A stretch of 64,000 nucleotides of DNA from Cristatella mucedo (GCA_009760855.2 WPIO01000035.1:3495001-3559000); one strand, 5' to 3'; shown: positions 45,995-58,480, numbered from the stretch's first letter. Numbers and translations are program-made. The notes: generated by a model not told the origin, from the letters alone.

Positions 45995-47490
45995 TAATAT
46001 TAATATTATTAATGTACTTGATAAAGCGCCCTCAAAGAACTTAATCTCTTTCTAGGCGCTTTACATTTGCTGCAAAGGGAAATGCAATTGAATGGTAAGT
46101 AAAATCATGCTTAAAAAAATGAATAACATGGTTAGGGGTGACATGCACAGGGTCAGCCTGCAAATGTGGTTAGTGGCAGCATGCACAGTTTCAGCACGCA
46201 TAAGCACATCAAGGACGAATCACAGGGACCCACTAAATGCTGTCCTAAATAGGTGTGTTTTTAGGTTCCTTTTAAATGTGGTCACGTCAGGGGATGTTCT
46301 GACGCAGGTCGGGACGGAGTTCCGAGCTTTGGGAGCATATGAACTAAATGCACGGTCTCCAAAGGATTTAAGGTTTGCATGAGGTATTTCTAGACTGTTG
46401 GATTCCGAAAAGCGGATGGTACGATGCTTGGCCTGATGTGGTAGTATATCTGACAGATAGGCTGGAGCCATAGAATGAAGTGACCTAAAAGTGAGCAACA
46501 AAACCTTGAAGTCAATCCGTAGCTTGACTGGTAGCCAGTGCAGGTCGGCGAGAAGTTGAGTAATGTGGCAACTGCGACGCTCACGACAGACAAGCCTAGC
46601 TGCAGAGTTTTGCACCAGTTGCAATCGCCTGATCGCACATGCTGGTAGGCCAGTAAGCAATGAGTTGCAGAAGTCGAGACAGGATGTCACGAATCCATGG
46701 AGCATCTTGGACGTGGTATGCTTATCTAAACAAGCCGAAGTTTTAGCAGTGTTATGAAGCTGAAAATAGGCAGATTTGACTGTGGATCTGATGTGGTCGT
46801 CTAGCGAGAGGTTGCTTTGGAATATGATACCTAGATTTCGAGCTGATTCGACAGGAGGTATGCTGGCTGAGCCAATTTTGAGAGACAGACTATTCAATCT
46901 CTGAATCACACTGGGTTTGCCCATAACTAAGTTAGTTTTATCATCGTTTAGTTTTAAAAAATTTGCTGCCATCCATGTGCAGATATCATCAATGCATGCA
47001 GCAAGTGAGTTGAGAGAATTTGAGGTGCTCGAAGGCTGGGAGGGATCAAAGCAAAGGTACAACTGAGTGTCATCCGCATAGAAGTGAAAGCCTAGATTTC
47101 GCTTGGCAATCATATCAGCAAGAGGGAGAGTATAAACCGTGAAAAGAAACGGACCTAGCACGGAGCCCTGAGGTACTCCATATTTCAGAGGTACTTCAGA
47201 TGATCTTTGTCCATTCACGTCAATACTCTGGAGTCTCCCACTGAGACATGATTTGAACCATTGTAGAGCAATGCCAGTGATGCCCAGGCGAGATGAGAGG
47301 CGCTCTAGAAGAATTTTCTGATCGATGGTGTCAAAAGCTGCCAAAAGATCGAGCAAAACAAGCAGCTTGACTTGTGCTACCATCAGATAATTATGAATAA
47401 AAGATTCACGAATGAGCCTCTCAGATCTGTGAGACATGGGGAACCTGCACTGCGAGGGAAATCTGAAATATATCTCTGGTTTCACAGTTT
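45995..47490 (-). mobile_element. LINE-A copy, youngest in the window
   Basis: Reverse-oriented, with an (AAT)-like tail at 45995-46015, hairpin at 46022-46063, 3'UTR to 46219, then an uninterrupted coding frame to 47485. The endonuclease half and the start of RT are missing, so it is a 5'-truncated, non-autonomous copy. Beyond 47490 there is AT-rich sequence with no LINE similarity. Confidence 0.92.
46220..47485 (-). CDS. LINE-A reverse transcriptase, truncated (421 residues, no stops)
   Basis: RNA-directed DNA polymerase of a CR1/L2-type LINE. Visible boxes in order: LLDLLAAFD at residues 44-52 (motif A, catalytic Asp in AFD), GVPQGSVLGP at 103-112 (motif B), FYADDTQLYL at 135-144 (motif C, YADD intact), LNDDKTNLVMG at about 182-192. 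The C-terminal region has HWLPVK, FKVLLLTFRSLH and NLKSFGDRAFSSYAP, and ends LFRTAFSGSL. A full ORF2 also carries an N-terminal APE endonuclease and more RT; both are absent here, so target-primed integration is not possible from this copy. The residues before about 30 may come from the junction. The open frame implies recent insertion or chance survival. Confidence 0.88.
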   Translation of the reverse strand: MKPEIYFRFPSQCRFPMSHRSERLIRESFIHNYLMVAQVKLLVLLDLLAAFDTIDQKILLERLSSRLGITGIALQWFKSCLSGRLQSIDVNGQRSSEVPLKYGVPQGSVLGPFLFTVYTLPLADMIAKRNLGFHFYADDTQLYLCFDPSQPSSTSNSLNSLAACIDDICTWMAANFLKLNDDKTNLVMGKPSVIQRLNSLSLKIGSASIPPVESARNLGIIFQSNLSLDDHIRSTVKSAYFQLHNTAKTSACLDKHTTSKMLHGFVTSCLDFCNSLLTGLPACAIRRLQLVQNSAARLVCRERRSCHITQLLADLHWLPVKLRIDFKVLLLTFRSLHSMAPAYLSDILPHQAKHRTIRFSESNSLEIPHANLKSFGDRAFSSYAPKARNSVPTCVRTSPDVTTFKRNLKTHLFRTAFSGSL

Positions 47491-50400
47491 TACCTCAGTG
47501 TGCAAAATATGAATTTCTCAGTTAAAATCTTGATATAATATAAATCATTAAATATCGAAATATTATTAAGGGATTATCGACAAAGAAATCAAGCAGTGAA
47601 GGTAGCAATTTAATAGATATAAATTTGATTGTTGTGACAGCTCTCGTCAAAAATTAAAAACAAATTTAACTAATGGATACTTGGTAAATTGATGCATTTC
47701 ATTTACTGCTATGTTGCAGGTCTGAAATATCGTTGGCAAAACATGAATTTGTTGTACAAAAGCGCAAAAATTTAAACAAATTGAGGTACGAAACCAAACG
47801 CATGGATAGGAATGGATTTATGCTACCATTCATACCGGGTCAGGCGAAATCAGATTCCAGTGAACCGCAAGCTACAAAAAAAGAGTGAGGAGACCATGAC
47901 GGAAGCAGCAGGCAAAGTAAACTGAAGGAATGCGAATAAAGTCCGCAGAATTTCCCTACGCTTCTCCACAACGGAAGGGAAGGCGCAATTCGCAGATAGC
48001 GATTGTTGTCAGTAAGCTCTACCAGTTTCTGACAGTATGCATAATGGGTCCCGGCCGTGCCATTAGAAATAACTACTGCCGTAGTAAGACTGTATCTCAG
48101 AAGGCGAGAAAGTCTATACGATGGTTTGCGTATTTATATCGTGAAACTTATAACTGCCAATGTTAAAGATACCAAATTTTCTCAATCAAAAGAAAACTAG
48201 ATATTCAATCGGACTTCTTTTCCAAGACGCTTCCAAATTGAAAGCAATGGTCCGCACATAGCTGGCGATCCGAACCGTAGGATGCCGTTTGCTGTTCCTG
48301 TTACAAGTTGTTTGGTAGGACAAAAATGAGACTAGCGTCTAAGAGCTGCAGAAGTTGGTAATGCAAGAGTTAGACCTTGGAGGACCATGAGAAGTCAGGG
48401 ACCACAGGCAGCACAATATGGACTGGACAGAGCTTTAGTTGCACCTTAAAGTCTGTCCAACCCTAGGCAAATAGACGCTAGTTTTAGTAAAGAAAGACAG
48501 TTTATTTCCTCTCCGTGTTAGAACCATCTTAGCAATCGTACCGTTTTAGGATTTGGGGATATGGCCCTTTGTATGAATTTTGATAGGCTCTACTTCCATA
48601 AAACGGAAATTTGCTCTTAGTGAAACTAAATTACTTACAAAGTCCGATTCCAGGTTGGCTGAATACATGGTGCGATCGGAATGCATAAAGAGTGATTCAT
48701 TTTCTGGAGCTTGAAAGTAAAAATAGCTGATCACTCTCATCTCGGATGAAATTCAGAAAGAGATCACAGATCGCACAAAAAAATTCTAAATGATACAGTA
48801 TTATATTGGATTGCGCACCAGATATCATTCACATCGTGCAAATAATCACGATCCTTCACGTCATGGACTTCAAAAACGCAAGAAGGTAATTAAAATATAA
48901 TTTCAAGAAAATTGGTTCAAAATCTAATTATTATGAATGGTACTTTTACGATGACGCAAATTTTAAAACTGGATCGGAAATTTTGATTATTTTAACGTTA
49001 AATAAAAAATGATTATTCAAGCCATACATAACCCGGATTTAAACAGGAAGCAACAAATGTACAAATAAATATTTACCGATCTCTGCATCACACGCAACTG
49101 GTATTTTGGCTTGTAGACCTCGATAGATCGAGGGCATGTGTGAAGCTTGTTGAGATGCATGCTTGTGACTTTAATAAAGCTTTATTTTAAGTGTAGCCTG
49201 ATTTTTCTTTTAAATTCCATAACTCGGGTAATACCTAATTTATTAGATTAAATTTTTTTATTTGCGAGGTCAGATCTGGTTTTCCCACATGAGGCAAGAT
49301 TATTTTTAATTTTGGCTGTATGCATTTTGCTCTGAAAGTCTACTTTTTCAGAAAATAAACCTCCGGAATACTTGATAACGAAGCACAGCAAAACATACGT
49401 GAAAGTCGTCAGAATATCCGATCACGTTTCTAACACAATCATCTTTTGAAAGTTACCGTAAGCAAATATTCTATTGTCATACCAAGTTTATAAGTAATTT
49501 ATTTACATTTCCCCTTAAAGAGTACTTGTTTATGGTTTCTGAAAATGGTTGACTCAAGAATAACCGAACTTTTTGAGTTACTATTGGAGAAGCTCGATCA
49601 GTTGGAGCTGAACCTGACATATTGCAGTTGCCAAGCTAATGATAATGGCAGCAACATGGCGGGCAAATACTCCCATGTTCAAGCATGAATTTTAAAGATG
49701 AAGTCGCTAGCATTATTTTCTCCTTGCATCAATTAAAATTTTACCGTTTTTGTTACCTGCGATACAGCAAGCACGTAGGTAACTGCAATATTCTTCTTTG
49801 GTTACTTGTAGCCAGTCTGTGCATTTTTCCGCTATTAACTTATGGGTTGAATGCATTGAAGGAGTTCTACTTCATGACTGTGAACTAATCATTAGATAAT
49901 CGCTGGTAATAGCGTAAAAGCGCATTGATACTAAACCAAGGACATCCACGTGATGCTATTAAGCATTTGTGATGCTTCCAAAGGCAAATATTTCAAGACG
50001 TACTCTGAGGCATTAGTAGGAGAAATTGCTTCTTTCTGATCCAACTGTATTCGAAAATACGGCACGATGTGATAGGAGATATCAATACTATAGATATCAA
50101 TAATCGGTCAGCAAGACACTAGAGGAAGAGAACATGAAAATTGAAAGCACCCAGGATCTTTTCAGAGACACTCGGTGATTGCTATGCGGCTGACCCATAA
50201 AGCGGTACTTTCTTCTTATCAGCAGTCGATGCAGTAGCAAACTTATGCGAACAGCAAGACATAATAGCCGAGAAACCAGCTGAAATAGACCGAAGTGTGT
50301 CGCGTCATTTCGGATATGAAGATTGAGACGACCTTATCGTCTATGGTTTGCACAAATTCTTGAAATCTTTGAGTATTTAAAATACTCGTTTGGTGGAGCA

Positions 50401-51300
50401 CTAAGAAACTAATAGCTACTGAAAAGTTGTGCAGTCGTGTCCGCTGCACTAAAGAACATTCTGAAGGAGAATTCGGCATAATATACTTCGAGAATATGGA
50501 GCAGGCAGAGGAGCATTGCTACCTTTCGCATTCACTCTCACCCTAGTGCAGAAGAGTCCACTGCATGGTAGATTAAATTCTGAAATAAGGAGTCAAAGAG
50601 GCTTTTCCTAATTTGACGATTTCTTTATGAATCGTTTTCAACTGACTGTCAGCGTGTTGCATTCTAAGAGCAAAGCTTCTCTAAATTGAATCTCGCCAAA
50701 TCCAATTTTCGTTTAACTTTAGCACAGGAGAAATCTTTTGGGGTTTTCAACGATTTTCATCGAACATTAACCAAGCATTAAGCATTTACACTTAATCTCA
50801 TTCAGTTAATCGAAAATATACTTCATAGAAGAAAAGTGCGCCGCATTCCGCTGAGTATACAAATAAATAGAATGAAATATTTATCTTTTTTTAAATAGAA
50901 TGAATGAAATATTTATCTGTTTCTGCTTAACTTGAACTTGAACATTAACTATCAATGCAAAATAAGCAACCAACTTTGAATGCATTGGAAACAAATCCGA
51001 AAAGAAGAGGCTGCAGCACCTCTCAAAGTCGCTCGCTCGACGGCTCGACAGCTGCAAGTGGCTTGAGCGGCAATAAAGCTTTGCCCCAGCGACTCCTTCC
51101 CGTTTCACGTCAACACCGGAACTCGGACTGCAGCAAAGCATATGGCTGCCACTTTGCGTAGTACACGTGAATTTATCAAATTTCACTGAAATGCGAGACA
51201 TTTGATTGATTTGTACAGTTGCCGCTCTCCCTCAGTACAGTCATAAACAAGCTACCCGCCGTTACCAGCCGTTAAACATCAGTATCTTTGCCAGTCCCGA
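47491..51300. other. Unassigned AT-rich region
   Basis: About 3.8 kb with only short frames. 49685-49888 (+) is an ATG frame with one hydrophobic stretch (ILLWLLVASLCIFPLL) but no known family. No RNA gene or repeat family seen. Confidence 0.4.
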
Positions 51301-51315
51301 AATTGAACCCAACAT

Positions 51316-51387
51316 GTAACTCTGGAGCAACCAGTAACTCTGGAGCAACCAGTAACTCTGGAGCAACCAGTAACTCTGGAACAACCC
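51316..51387. repeat. 18-bp tandem repeat, four units
   Basis: GTAACTCTGGAGCAACCA repeated at 51316, 51334, 51352 and 51370; the fourth unit has changes near its end. Confidence 0.95.
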
Positions 51388-53935
51388 GAGCTGTCGGCTA
51401 AAAATGTCGGACAGACATTTCATCTGGGCCATAAGCACCGAACGGCAGCACTATTTAGTTACTTATGTAAAACGTGAGTAATAACAAGGACGCAGTTATT
51501 TGAACGAACGGCCAAGAACAGCAGGCTTCTGTGATGGAGTGCATGACTCTTACCTCATCTAGGGTGCTCAATCACATATAGCATGTTCAGAGAGCATTTG
51601 CAGCCCCTCTGCCCAGCGGGGGGGGGGGCGTTAAGCGATCTGGGCCGGACCCCTAATGCCCAGGCCAAATAACCATCACCGACACCAAATTTCGGTCCTA
51701 CTTCCACTCGATGAGCAACCGCACCGAGTTCGTGTCGATTAACGCTACGATCGGCCACTATAATACCAAGTATAAGTACATTATACCGAGACGCTCTGGT
51801 ATCTATTATAGCCACCACTAGGCATGCCTCATAGTGCTCCTGTATTTACATTGAGTTCTCCCTATATTATTATTGTGGTATCTTCTTATTATAATGGTTC
51901 TTCCTCATACTAGTTAGCCAGCTATTGGCGTGCATGACTAGTTAGCGATCATCGTCGGCGTCAATATCGTCGGCTTCAAGTTAGCTGCGCTTCTTTCAAG
52001 CAGCATGTGCAAGCACATTCACTGCCTCTGCCTTGATAACCCAGGGTAAGTCACCTCCTGATTTTGTCCCGCTTAAATCTGTCATGCTCTGACTGAATGC
52101 GATTTAGTATCCCAGAAAGTTAAATGCGGTACAGACTTTTTACTCTTTGCTAGAATACTAAATCACAATCGGTAACCTATGCTTTCCTTGCCCGATTTGA
52201 ATTTCAGTGACATAATTAGCTTTTACATTTGAGGTCCCTAAATTAAATATGCTCTTTGCTGCAATAGGCTATACGTTTTGCTTCCAAGATGTGAGTACTT
52301 TATTTTACGTTAGTTCGAATCTGAAATTGTCATAAGTCTATGTCGTTAAACTTTGGGTTACGACTTGGCAAGCCAACTTTTTTTTCTTGTCCATCTGGTT
52401 CTTCAGTAATAGCACTACCCAGTCATCGTCAAGGTCGTTTCTAGGCTGTTCAGATTTTTTGGTCTAACCTTCTGCTAATCACTTAATAGTCATATAACTT
52501 CCTGGGAGGTTACACATTAGTCTTTTTTCCAGCATTGGGTTTTGATGGAAAGCGTTTTTATATTCAGCTGAACATAAAATTACCATATCGTAGCAATAAT
52601 GACACTGCAATTACATAATCAAGCAGCTTTCTCACGTAGAAAAGAGCCTATTTCCCATATCCCAGACTTGATACTGGCTTTCTGTCTCTCACTGCTCGCG
52701 TTATGTCACTCACACTGAGCAGCTCGTTGCGATAGCAGTGGCTGTCTACTGTTATCCACTATCAATCCTTCATTGACATCGGTATATTCTTGTGGGAAAT
52801 TGGCGCCAAAATAGTTTGCCTAACTAAAATAACTTACCTACTGCATTCACAAGAAATATGTTGTCTGTCTTTTTATACATTCTCTACTAATACTAACTCT
52901 CTGCCGAGATTGAATGATTGCACTTGGGTTAGGCCTCGAGTGGAAATACTGTAGTTCAATGTTACTGGGAAATAATATTCGCTGTCCCTAAAGTGATCTT
53001 CACCATATTAAGAATCTCTATTAGATCTCTTTTCTACACGAAACAGACATTTTCATCGATTGAGCCTTAGACATGTGCCAGCCGCCCCCTCAGGAAATGC
53101 ATGCACTCAGTTATGTTGACGATCATTTGCAACGTACCCAGTTTGAATCAAGGTCTTCAGTTCTCTAATGTAAGCCCTTAGCAGCCCGATTATAAGCCCT
53201 TAGCAGCCCGATGACTTTCTCTCAAGTCTTTCTGACCCTCAGACGTGGCCTAGGACGCTAGGCAATCGTCTACACGCTTGCGTGCACGCGACGGCTACTC
53301 TTTATATCTTACGGAGAAGCTTTCTGGGATGCTTGTTAAACCACGTATCAGACAAGTAGCTGCGAGATTTACTGCAAGTGACACTTTGAGGCTTAATTCT
53401 CCCTAAGGACACCATTCCAGGGCAGTTTCGCACGATCGCAATGCGGTTATTTAGTTTAGAAGGATCATATTTTTAGAGCTTGTAAGGACTCAATTCTGCT
53501 TAGGTAGGTCTAATTGGCTCTCTGGTTGGGCTCAGCCACTCAAATGAGCGTGTGATACGGCAGAGAGCTGAATTGGACAGACTATGACTGAAATTGATTA
53601 TTCGCATTTCCTGAACGTTCAAGGCTAGGGACCAACTGTGCGATAATTTATGGCCAACGCCTCATTAAGGCCGACCCTATACAACAGGCAGAAATTGTGC
53701 TTTTGTAGTTGGAACTTGCATTTGAGCTCTAGGCCACAACGCCGTTGGTGTACACCGTTATTGAATGTCCGTAACCATCCGTTGCTTTCCGTTAGACTTT
53801 TCCGCGGTATCGATATGGACTCGTTCTGTTAGGTTATGGGCCCTTTGTTACTGCTGTGTTTCGCCGTGGGCGTATCTGCGTGCATCGATGCAGCACCTGC
53901 AAGTTGCTAGCCACGATTGAAGGCTCAGGCGTCAC
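51388..53935. other. Unassigned region
   Basis: Contains an 11-G run (51618-51628) and a 20-bp direct repeat TAAGCCCTTAGCAGCCCGAT at 53171-53190 and 53193-53212. No gene recognised. Confidence 0.45.
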
Positions 53936-53939
53936 CGGC

Positions 53940-54085
53940 GTTCCTCGAGCGTCGGCTGACGCTAATGCTTGCGCTTAGCTGCTGAGACTATTGTTTCGAG
54001 TCCGGCAGTGAGCAATCCCTATTAGCTCAGTGCGAGTGGCGATGAGCGCTGCCAAGGCTCTTCGGCCGCTATAGTGCTTAATCAG
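53940..54085 (+). repeat. SINE-1 copy, diverged
   Basis: GTTTCGAGTCCGG (B box), GCAGTGAGCAATCCCTATTA, GTGCGAGTGGCGATGAGCGC and AAGGCTCTTCGGCCGCTATA follow the copy at 62.6 kb (GGTTCGATTCC, CCACTGCAAGCGGTGGTGAT, AAGGCTCTTCTGCCGCTATA). The A-box half is poorly kept. Confidence 0.6.
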
Positions 54086-54560
54086 CACCGTTGCAAGTGC
54101 TGTGTTTGAGGCCGCGTTCTGCCCGGACGAATGAGCAGCTAGCTCTCGTTTAAAACAGCTACAATATTCGTAAAGTCTACCAATAGGAGCTATCAAGGGG
54201 GCGTCTTTGACTAGGAATAGCTAGCCCTTCCTAAATATTTGCGATTTAAAGTAACAGAAACAGAGAAGATTCAAAGTAAGAATAGGTGCTAAAATAAGGT
54301 CTTAAATAACTTAAAAAGCCATTAAGAATGGATTGCAACACTAAGATAGACCTTGCGCCATGCCGGCCAGGTCGAGCCTCACAGACCGAAACTTTCTCTC
54401 CGAGCTAGCCTGCTAGCAAAGTCCGCCCCCAAAGCCGAGTCACTTCATTCCTTGCTGAAAGGTCGTACCGCTCTCAGATTGCCCCCTAGGATCGTCTTGT
54501 GACTAAACACAAGTAAATAAGCAGCACGCCCCTTTCTTGTGTAGTCGACCTAATGGCGTC
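54086..54560. other. Unassigned spacer
   Basis: No recognisable feature. Confidence 0.4.
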
Positions 54561-54563
54561 AGA

Positions 54564-54747
<184 letters not shown>

Positions 54748-54999
54748 GCCGCATCCTAGACGGTGGGATTGAGGTCCACCGCTGTTATACAACATCTTAA
54801 GACCAGCTGACGACTCGGACATTCAGTCACCGCCATTCCATAGCTTTCTCGACTCGTACGACCCGCTTGTGCTTCTAACAGACTCTTTGACGTGTGAGGC
54901 GACGCCAGCTCGCGAACAGGCAGCACGATATGCCTTAAATGCCTCGTAGAAAGCGTGACTACAGCATTCCTTGCTGCTTGGGGGGTCGCGTACGTAAAT

Positions 55000-56450
55000 G
55001 CACGCAGATAAACGAGTGCGCATCGTTGAAGCTATGCTTGGTTTAGCGTAGCATCAAGCTCAGTTTACTCTCCTCGCTAGCTCCGAGTTCCAAATGCTCG
55101 GCGTTTAGCCGCGGTCGAGACGGGCCACTTGAAAAATCTTCGCAGTTACGTCCGCGACATCGCTCGGTAGCTCAGGTGGCAGCTAGGTTGGCGCTGCGAC
55201 CGCCCCCGGCAGAGGACGCGGGCAGTTTGTGCCTTGCCACGGCGGCGGCGGCGGCGACGGCTTGGCGAGTGAGCGCTCAGCACGGCGACGACTTCAGAAG
55301 GCCGTGCGGGGCTTGGCGTTCCGCTGCATGGCACTTTCGCCTTCGATGCCAGACCGCTGAAGGAGCTTGACTGCTTAGCTAGACTGCCCCGGACTGCCGA
55401 AGGACGGCTCCGCCGGCTCCGCTCTGGCGGATCTGGCGCCGCGCGGAGGAGGAAGAGACGCTCCTCCTCCTCCGCGCGGCCGCTGGCGAGGATTAGGGCC
55501 GCGAAGCGAGCGCCCGCGACAGGCCGAGCGGCGCCCGCGAGGCGGTCATTGGCATCGATGCGGTCGGGCAGTTCGAGCTTAATTGATGCGCTCGTCGCGT
55601 CCTCCGCCGACGACGGGGCGTCATCCTTCGAGCCGCAGCGCTCGGCGTAAGCTGCCGCCTCGGTCACGCGCGATTTCCTTGCGACCGCAGGCTTAGGAGA
55701 GCGCCGCGCCTAGTTCGCGCCGGTCGGCACCTCGCTCCGAACGCCGGCGGGGCCGGCGGCGGCGCCGGCGGCGTAAGAGGAAGCGTCGCGCAGCTCGCGG
55801 GCGCCCGCCGGTGCGCTCGGCGGCGGCGGCCAGGGCAGCGACGGCAGCGGCGGCAGCGGCTACGCAGTACGACGATGACGAGAGTTTCTGCTTGTGTTTC
55901 ACGAGCTGTCAGCCAGTGAGGTGGCAGAGCGCTGAGGCATGCGATATCTGCAGCCGATGAGGAATGGAGCGATTCGTATAGTTGAGTGCAGCTGCTACGC
56001 GAGCTGTCTATTACAGGCAGTCGCCTGGCTTTTGCCAAGCGAACGGCATCTTCTTTGCTTCCGAGACGCCTGGCTTCATCGTCCCGAGGAAACCGCGGCC
56101 GCACCCAATGTAACTTCCGCTGTCGGCTGGCGCGATCCGTAAACACCTCGGCGGTGGGCGAGCCCTCTTAGGCTTATTACCGCTTCAGTAATGCGACGGG
56201 ACAGGCGCGCCTAGATCCGTTACAGCTTAGCGAAGCTTTGGAAATGATTGGATGCAGTCGGCATGAACTAGCCGCGTTCGCTCAATCGTAAGAATAGGGC
56301 CGCTGCCCAGCCCCTTCCGCGGCCTGCCCACCCCCACCCCCACCGCCTGCCTGGCAGCACGGTCGAAGTCTGCCTCGCCCGTCGGCTTAATTTTGGGCGC
56401 CCGTTCGGTTTCAATGCAGCAATCATTCGGCCTTCAGAGAGAGGCTGCAG
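55000..56450. promoter_or_regulatory. GC/CpG-rich island with coding-like frames
   Basis: The most CpG-dense stretch in the window, with CGG/GCC trinucleotide runs (55240-55260, 55740-55775, 55820-55860) and a 16-bp GC hairpin (55438-55453 with 55465-55480). Long frames exist on the reverse strand (55146-55667 and 55664-56146), both with non-ATG starts, and shorter ones on the plus strand. The first contains a varied stretch (ASIKLELPDRIDANDR) before Arg-rich low-complexity sequence. Candidate promoter or first exon of a host gene, but random GC-rich DNA gives long frames too. Confidence 0.4.
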
Positions 56451-56740
56451 TCTACATTGCACACCGAACGTCCGTGCGTCAGTGACGCGCATTTTCAAGC
56501 GGTACTACAACAATCTTCCTCTCTCGAATGCCAAGAAGGTCAAAAGCCCCATCCATCCTGTGCGGTAGCCTTTCGAATAATTCATATCCAGGTGGGCGCC
56601 GAAGGCAATATCCTCGGGCGAAGGACCTGACTTTTCGCGTGCTTTCTGCCATTCCGTAAGTTTCAATTAGGTTTGTACTTTAAATCCTCGGTATGTTGTT
56701 ACTCGTTTAAATCCTCGTCTGGGTTGATTTCTAAAGCAGC
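56451..56740. other. Unassigned spacer
   Basis: No recognisable feature. Confidence 0.35.
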
Positions 56741-56744
56741 CATG

Positions 56745-57570
56745 GTAGTACGGCGGTATCCATCAGCTCCACAGTCAAGTCTGCCTACTTTCAGCTGCAT
56801 ATCATTGCTGAAGCGTCGGGCTTGCTTAGATAGGAATATTACATCTAAATTGGTCCATAAATTTGCCATATTATGTCTCAACTTCTGTAACTCACTGTTT
56901 GCTTTTCTACCGGCGTGTGCGATCGGGTGCTTACAGTTAGTGCAAAACTCTGCAGAAAGGCTTGTCTGTTGTGAGCGTCGCAGTTGCAACATCGCACCAC
57001 TTCTCGCCGACCTGCACTGGCTCCCAGTCAAGTAATGCGTTGACTTTAATGTTCCGTCACTCACTTCTAGGTCCATTCACTCCTTGGCTCCAGCCTACCT
57101 ATCAGATCTATTTCCCCACCATGCTAAGTATCGTACCACCATCTTTTCGGAATCATTCATTTATATCTCGTACGAACTTCAGATCCTTTGGAGACATACC
57201 TTTGGTTCGTATGTTTCAAAAGTCTGGAACTCACTTTTGACTGGCGTTACGACATCACCTGACTTGACCAAATTTAAAAAGAAGCTGAAGACGCATCTAT
57301 TTATGACAGCATTTAGTGAGTCTATGTGTTTTGTCCTTTATATGTGCATGCGTGCTTAAACTGTGCATTCTTCCACTTACCATTTATGCATGCTGACCAT
57401 GTGGATGTCACCTCTAGCCACGTTATGCTTGTTGACATTCAGTATGCTACCACTAACCACTCAATCATGCTTCCTTTACAACATGTGTGTAACGTAGAAA
57501 TGTACAGCACAGAAAGAGATTTAGTTCTCTAAGGGTGGTATACAAATGTATCATTATTAATTTTTAGAAT
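56745..57570 (+). mobile_element. LINE-A copy, 5'-truncated and frameshifted
   Basis: Begins at the segment STVKSAYFQL..., continues with NSAERLVCCERRSCNIAPLLADLHWLPVK (to 57035), shifts frame near 57035, then APAYLSDLFPHHAKYRTTIF and, after another shift, DLTKFKKKLKTHLFMTAFS. The 3'UTR keeps GCATGCTGACC but the hairpin is degraded (AGAAATGTACAGCAC...), ending near (ATT)n at 57550. Inactive. Confidence 0.88.
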
Positions 57571-57599
57571 TTCTTTACATGAGTTCAAACTAGTGGGCT

Positions 57600-57745
57600 G
57601 ATTCTTTTGAGTAAGACAATAATAATACAAATAATAATAATACAATAACTCTATATCGCCCTCAGCGAGCTAAACTCTCCCTTAGTACTTCACATACTTG
57701 TATATGTATATATATATATATAATATATAATATATATATAATTCA
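57600..57745. repeat. AT-rich microsatellites
   Basis: (AATAAT)n at 57620-57650 and (TA)n at 57702-57741. The latter is the tail end of the SINE-2 copy that follows. Confidence 0.85.
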
Positions 57746-57885
57746 ATTTGTATGGCGCCCCAAGAGAACTTAATCTATATTCAGGCGCTTCACATTAGCC
57801 TCGGGGCTCGAGCCCACGACCTGAGCCAGGCCTCGGTCGGGGCGAGCACCTTAACCTCTGGACCAAACCAGCTCGGCTTATGGTG
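57742..57885 (-). repeat. SINE-2 copy: tRNA-like head joined to LINE-A tail
   Basis: Reverse-strand order: AGCCGAGCTGGTTTGGTCCA, GAGGTTAAGGTGCTCGCC (A box region), GTCGTGGGCTCGAGCCCCGA (B box region), then AAGCGCCTGAATATAGATTA and AGTTCTCTTGGGGCGCCATA (LINE-A hairpin, AGCGCC/GGCGCC), then the TA-rich tail. It adjoins an old LINE-A relic in the same orientation. Confidence 0.8.
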
Positions 57886-58480
57886 TCAAGGGAACATGCC
57901 AATGTGGTTAGTGATAACCTATCCTGTTTCAGTACGAATACACGCACAAAATATAGTTCACATAGGCCCAGCAAATACTCTGTGGGAAATTTGTGTTTGG
58001 CTTCTGTTGGAATGCCGTTTACTCAAGGGATGTCGCAACCTCTGTCGGGTTTAACTTCCAGGCTTGGAAGCGTACGAGCTGAAGGCGAGGTCTTCAGAGG
58101 TATTCAGCTACGTTCGAGGCACAGCTAGACAATGTGAATCAAAAGAGCGGGTGGCATGATGACTGGCCTCATTGAGGAGTAGCTCTTGTGGGTAGGCGGG
58201 AGAAAAGGGAGTGCAGGGACCTAAACCTGAGCGAAAAAACCTCAAAGTAGTTGCGACCCTGAATTAAGAGCAAGTGCAGGCTGGACTTCTCTGAATGGCA
58301 GGCGTAGTCAAAATTGGCAGGCTTGAATGTAAGCATTGAGTTGCTTCAGGGATTTGAGGGAAAGGATCCGAGTGGGAGTGATACTAAGGGAGCGGTGTCT
58401 TGTAAGGATGTCGTTGTTTAAGGTTTAGATTCTCTTATTTATCTATCTTGCTTACATAGAAGCTGGAAAAACAACCTGTG
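57886..58480 (-). mobile_element. LINE-A relic
   Basis: Reverse-oriented and poorly kept: CCAATGTGGTTAGTGATAAC (3'UTR), TCCAGGCTTGGAAGCGTACG, AGGTCTTCAGAGG, GCAGGGACCTAAACCTGAGC follow the LINE-A order. The tRNA-like SINE-2 sequence lies where the distal LINE-A 3'UTR would be. Confidence 0.6.

Noticed and set aside
51660..51815. Protein-like reading ITITDTKFRSYFHSMSNRTEF on the plus strand
   Set aside because: Only about 50 codons between stops, no ATG in context and no recognised family.
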